Shown in pieces: positions 60,405 to 64,000 of a stretch of 64,000 bases of DNA. How positions within the stretch are numbered: position 1 is the first letter of the stretch; each line of letters begins with the position of its first letter. The notes under the pieces were generated by a model that made no database searches, had not been told where the DNA came from, and worked only from the letters and a program-made list of their open reading frames with translations. The stretch comes from Acidobacteriota bacterium. GTDB taxonomy: Bacteria > Acidobacteriota > Blastocatellia > RBC074. A program made the translations under genes and the position numbers. The DNA is taken from contig JAFDVL010000050.1 in assembly GCA_018268995.1 (NCBI GenBank), positions 1 to 64,000 on the forward strand. The letters are read 5' to 3'.

Positions 60405-62003
60405 TTACTCCCCTCCGCCGGGGGCAGAGGATTCAGCCAGTTCACCAATAACGGCGTCTGTCGTAAGCATTAATGCTGCTACTGAAGCGGCATTCTGCAA
60501 TGCGGTCCTAACCACTTTGGCAGCATCTATGATGCCGGATGCGATCAAATCTTCGACAGCACCGCTGGCAGCATTATAGCCTACGGATTTCTTTTCTGCC
60601 CGAATTTTCCCGACGATCAGCGAGCCGTCGCGTCCGGCATTTTCAGCAATGCGTCGTAACGGTTCTTCCATCGCGCGTTTGAGCAGATTCACCCCCGTTT
60701 GTTCATCGCCTTCAACTTCAATTGAGTCAAGAGCTTTTGCCGCACGGAGCAGCGCGACGCCACCACCGGGAACGATGCCTTCCTGAGCAGCCGCCCTGGT
60801 CGCATTCAGCGCATCTTCTACCCGCATTTTCTTTTCTTTCATTTCGGCTTCGGTCGCAGCGCCGACTTTCACAACTGCGACACCGCCCGTGAGCTTGGCC
60901 AGACGTTCCTGCAATTTCTCACGGTCATAATCCGAAGTCGTTTCTTCAATCTGCTTGCGGATCGTGGCAACGCGGCCTTGCAGTTCTTTGGGGCGTCCTG
61001 CGCCTTCGACAATTGTCGTATTGTCTTTGTCAATGATGATGCGTTTGGCGCTGCCTAAATCCTGTAGTTGAATGCTGTCGAGTGAAATGCCGAGTTCTTC
61101 TGCAATCACCTGCCCGCCGGTCAGAATGGCAATGTCTTCCAACATTGCTTTACGACGATCACCAAATGCAGGAGCTTTGACTGCCGCTACTTTGATGGTG
61201 CCACGCAATTTGTTAACAACCAGCGTCGGCAATGCTTCGCCCTCAATATCTTCTGCGATAATGAACAAAGTGCGTCCTTGTTGTGCGACTTGTTGCAAAA
61301 TCGGCATCAACTCGTGCATTGAGGAAATCTTCTTTTCATTGATCAAAATCAGCGGGTCTTCCAACACGGCTTCCATGCGATCTGTGTTGGTCACGAAATA
61401 TGGCGAGATAAAGCCACGATCAAACTGCATCCCTTCAACGATCTCAAGCGAGGTTTCGACGGATTTCGCTTCTTCGACAGTGACGACCCCATCTTTGCCG
61501 ACTTGTTCCATCGCGGCAGCAATCAGGTCGCCAATCGAACGATCTCCATTCGCGGCGACGGTGGCAACATTGGCAAGTTCTGACTGGTCTTTGACCTTTT
61601 TGGCGAGTTTAGCAATTTCTGCGACGGCAACTTCAACGCCTTTTTCAATGCCGCGTTTGAGCGCCATCGGATTCGCGCCAGAAGTCACGTTCTTCAGACC
61701 ATCACGAAAGATGGCTTGAGCCAAAACAGTTGCCGTTGTCGTGCCGTCACCCGCAATGTCATTGGTTTTGGAAGCGACTTCACGCACCATTTGCGCCCCC
61801 ATGTTTTGGTAGACATCTTTTAGATCAATTTCTTTGGCAACCGTCACACCATCTTTGGTGATCAAGGGAGAGCCGAATTTTTTATCTATGATAACGTTGC
61901 GCCCACGCGGGCCTAAAGTCACCCGCACGGCATTTGCTAATACATTGACGCCCTCAAGCATAGATTTCCGGGCTTCTTCCCTAAACTTGATTTCTTTTGC
62001 CAC
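60405..62003 (-). CDS. groEL: Chaperonin GroEL (Cpn60)
   Basis: A 532-residue group I chaperonin subunit. VTLGPRGRNVII, the ATP-binding GDGTTTATVLAQ with catalytic Asp, and AAQEGIVPGGGVAL are all present. The start is GTG, with AAGGAGAG seven bases upstream. The C-terminus is GELAESSAPGGGE and lacks the GGM repeats typical of the main housekeeping copy. No groES lies beside it. Both points hint that this may be a second, specialised GroEL (inference). It lies between grpE and the Clp unfoldase. Confidence 0.96.
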   Translation of the reverse strand: MAKEIKFREEARKSMLEGVNVLANAVRVTLGPRGRNVIIDKKFGSPLITKDGVTVAKEIDLKDVYQNMGAQMVREVASKTNDIAGDGTTTATVLAQAIFRDGLKNVTSGANPMALKRGIEKGVEVAVAEIAKLAKKVKDQSELANVATVAANGDRSIGDLIAAAMEQVGKDGVVTVEEAKSVETSLEIVEGMQFDRGFISPYFVTNTDRMEAVLEDPLILINEKKISSMHELMPILQQVAQQGRTLFIIAEDIEGEALPTLVVNKLRGTIKVAAVKAPAFGDRRKAMLEDIAILTGGQVIAEELGISLDSIQLQDLGSAKRIIIDKDNTTIVEGAGRPKELQGRVATIRKQIEETTSDYDREKLQERLAKLTGGVAVVKVGAATEAEMKEKKMRVEDALNATRAAAQEGIVPGGGVALLRAAKALDSIEVEGDEQTGVNLLKRAMEEPLRRIAENAGRDGSLIVGKIRAEKKSVGYNAASGAVEDLIASGIIDAAKVVRTALQNAASVAALMLTTDAVIGELAESSAPGGGE

Positions 62004-62041
62004 TTTTACTCTCTCCTTCAGTTAATTAAATTTGTGATGAA

Positions 62042-62896
62042 TTATTCGGCGCGGCCAACTTTGACGCGGGCCGGTCGCAATAAGCGATCTCCGAATTTAT
62101 AACCGCGTTGTAACTCGGTCAGCACCTTGTTGTCCTGATCAGGTGGGACGATAGCCAATTCAACGGCATCGTGTACCTCTGGGTTAAAGGTCTCGCCTTC
62201 GCTGACAACCGCTTGCAGTCCCATTTTCTTCAATTGAGCCTCGAACATCTCAGCGGTAGCGCGCACGCCGTCGCGCAAAGCCAAAAAGGCGGCCCCGTCA
62301 GTCTGGTCGGTCGCCGTATCCGCAGCAGCAATTGCGCGTTGCAGGTTATCAAGCGTGTCCAGCAAACTGGCAACCACATCACCCCGCGCCAGTTCCAGCT
62401 TTTGCTCAAAAGTTCGCTGCAATCGTGCGCGTAATTCTTCAGTCTCAAGGCGCAATTGCATCTGAGCGCGCCGAAAACGATCTGCATAATCCTCACTTGC
62501 TTTGACCGCTTCGTCGCGACGGGCTTCACTTTCTTTTAGTTTTGTTCGCAATTCTTGCATTTCGCGATCAACCGCTTCAGAGTCGAGCTTCATTTGATCT
62601 AAATCAATCTCAAATGCCTCGGAGGACTCAGCCTCGTCGTCATCCCCTGATTCAGATACTGACTCTTCTGAAGCATCGTTCTCTTCGCTGACAAAGCGGC
62701 GTTTGTCTGTGACCTTGATTTCCGGCACAGTCGTTTCGCCATCTGTCGAAGTTTCAAAAGATTCGGTTTCTGCTTCACCGCTTGCCGAGGATGATTCTGG
62801 TTCATCCGACACAGCGTCAACCAAATTTTCAGATAAAGAATTGCCCATTTCTTCCTGGGCAGTAGCCGTGGATTCACTCTGATTCTTGGAACTCAT
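62042..62896 (-). CDS. grpE: Nucleotide exchange factor GrpE with long acidic N-terminus
   Basis: A 284-residue GrpE. The recognisable domain starts near residue 110 with a long coiled coil (MQELRTKLKESEARRDEAVK) and includes YADRFRRAQMQLR. The beta domain is GETFNPEVHDAVELAIVP and the end KFGDRLLRPARVKVG. GrpE releases ADP from DnaK, but no dnaK or dnaJ is in the window. The first 100 residues are a Glu/Ser-rich, probably disordered extension, longer than in most GrpE. The ATG at 62896 is taken; a GTG 15 codons upstream is possible. Confidence 0.93.
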   Translation of the reverse strand: MSSKNQSESTATAQEEMGNSLSENLVDAVSDEPESSSASGEAETESFETSTDGETTVPEIKVTDKRRFVSEENDASEESVSESGDDDEAESSEAFEIDLDQMKLDSEAVDREMQELRTKLKESEARRDEAVKASEDYADRFRRAQMQLRLETEELRARLQRTFEQKLELARGDVVASLLDTLDNLQRAIAAADTATDQTDGAAFLALRDGVRATAEMFEAQLKKMGLQAVVSEGETFNPEVHDAVELAIVPPDQDNKVLTELQRGYKFGDRLLRPARVKVGRAE

Positions 62897-63162
62897 AGTT
62901 CGATAAAATCGCTTTACTAATTTGTGGATTCGTGGGGTCACGTTTTTTCTTCAGTTTGTTGTCAGGCGCCCCAAAGTAAGATCGCTTGGAGTTGTTGCTG
63001 GACCTGCCAGACCGGGCAGGCCAATCTAACATTGCCTGCTAGTGAAAGCAAGAATGTATTTTCCACAAACCAAGAGAAAAACAAAGCCCCAAGGGAGCCA
63101 AAAAGGGGATAGATACCACGGACTTCCCCTCCCTGTCTCAACCACAAATCTCCTTTTATTTC

Positions 63163-64000
<838 letters not shown>

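Noticed and set aside
62942..63162. CIRCE (HrcA) element or other heat-shock operator before grpE.
   Set aside because: No TTAGCACTC-N9-GAGTGCTAA-like sequence is present. The only structure is a weak 6-bp hairpin at 63003-63020.

Overview
The window is bacterial chromosome of moderate GC content, densely coding on both strands, with no rRNA, tRNA, phage or CRISPR locus seen. The gene mix suggests Acidobacteriota, probably Blastocatellia. The signs are two-component propeller sensor kinases with HisKA_3 cores, secreted M14, M28 and M19 peptidases, cytochrome c fusions to copper-monooxygenase-like and PQQ-propeller domains, many TPR proteins, and Tat-exported TIM-barrel isomerases. This placement is inference; no marker gene was compared with a database.

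Layout. 1-4.2 kb: a cut-off histidine kinase followed by three receiver proteins (stand-alone, HDOD output, and a degenerate HD-GYP output) and a membrane-anchored thioredoxin-fold protein. 4.3-14.9 kb: secreted M14 peptidase, cytochrome c/Cu-monooxygenase-like fusion, acyl-CoA dehydrogenase, acyl-CoA ligase, cytochrome c/PQQ-propeller dehydrogenase. 15-25 kb: acetyltransferase, small unknown ORF, then a run of exported hydrolases on the minus strand (EEP, sialidase-like, M28, serine hydrolase), an internally deleted M20 peptidase pseudogene, two TPR proteins and a NIPSNAP-like protein. 25.4-32.6 kb: one NarL-type response regulator and two paralogous 1,040-residue propeller histidine kinases. 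32.7-36 kb: sugar isomerase, SDR and glycerate 2-kinase, with a convergent DinB gene. 37.4-47.6 kb: an exporter operon of the HlyD / double-ATPase / permease / permease type (YbhGFSR-like), broken up by a GxxExxY cassette, a REP-associated tyrosine transposase (RAYT), and an acyltransferase-like plus enolase/hydrolase-fusion pair. 47.9-57.4 kb: dipeptidase, TesA-like esterase divergent from a LolD/YbbA-like ATPase, Uma2 nuclease, isomerases, a 2-hydroxyacid dehydrogenase, patatin and a PBP4-type carboxypeptidase. 57.6-64 kb: a receiver protein convergent with a chaperone cluster in the order clpB (cut by the window end), grpE, groEL, Clp unfoldase.

Intergenic space is rich in palindromic repeats of at least six families. 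Family A has arms containing CCCGACTGTGAAGGAGGGCG. Family B is the RAYT-linked REP, GACAGGCGGCCCGCCTGTC. Family C is AGCAAACATCCTGTTTGCT. Family D is ACAGGATTCACAAGATT. Family E is CCACGAAGCCACAC-like. Family F is CCACAGATTTACACAGATT. One family A palindrome has been opened by a 308-bp non-coding element with terminal inverted repeats and an 8-bp target duplication, i.e. a MITE. Repeats also supply the ends of several reading frames.

The most interesting region is 37-48 kb, where repeat-linked cassettes sit exactly at gene junctions inside one exporter operon. The cargo pair there includes a protein fusing an enolase-superfamily epimerase-like domain to an alpha/beta hydrolase whose nucleophile position is cysteine.
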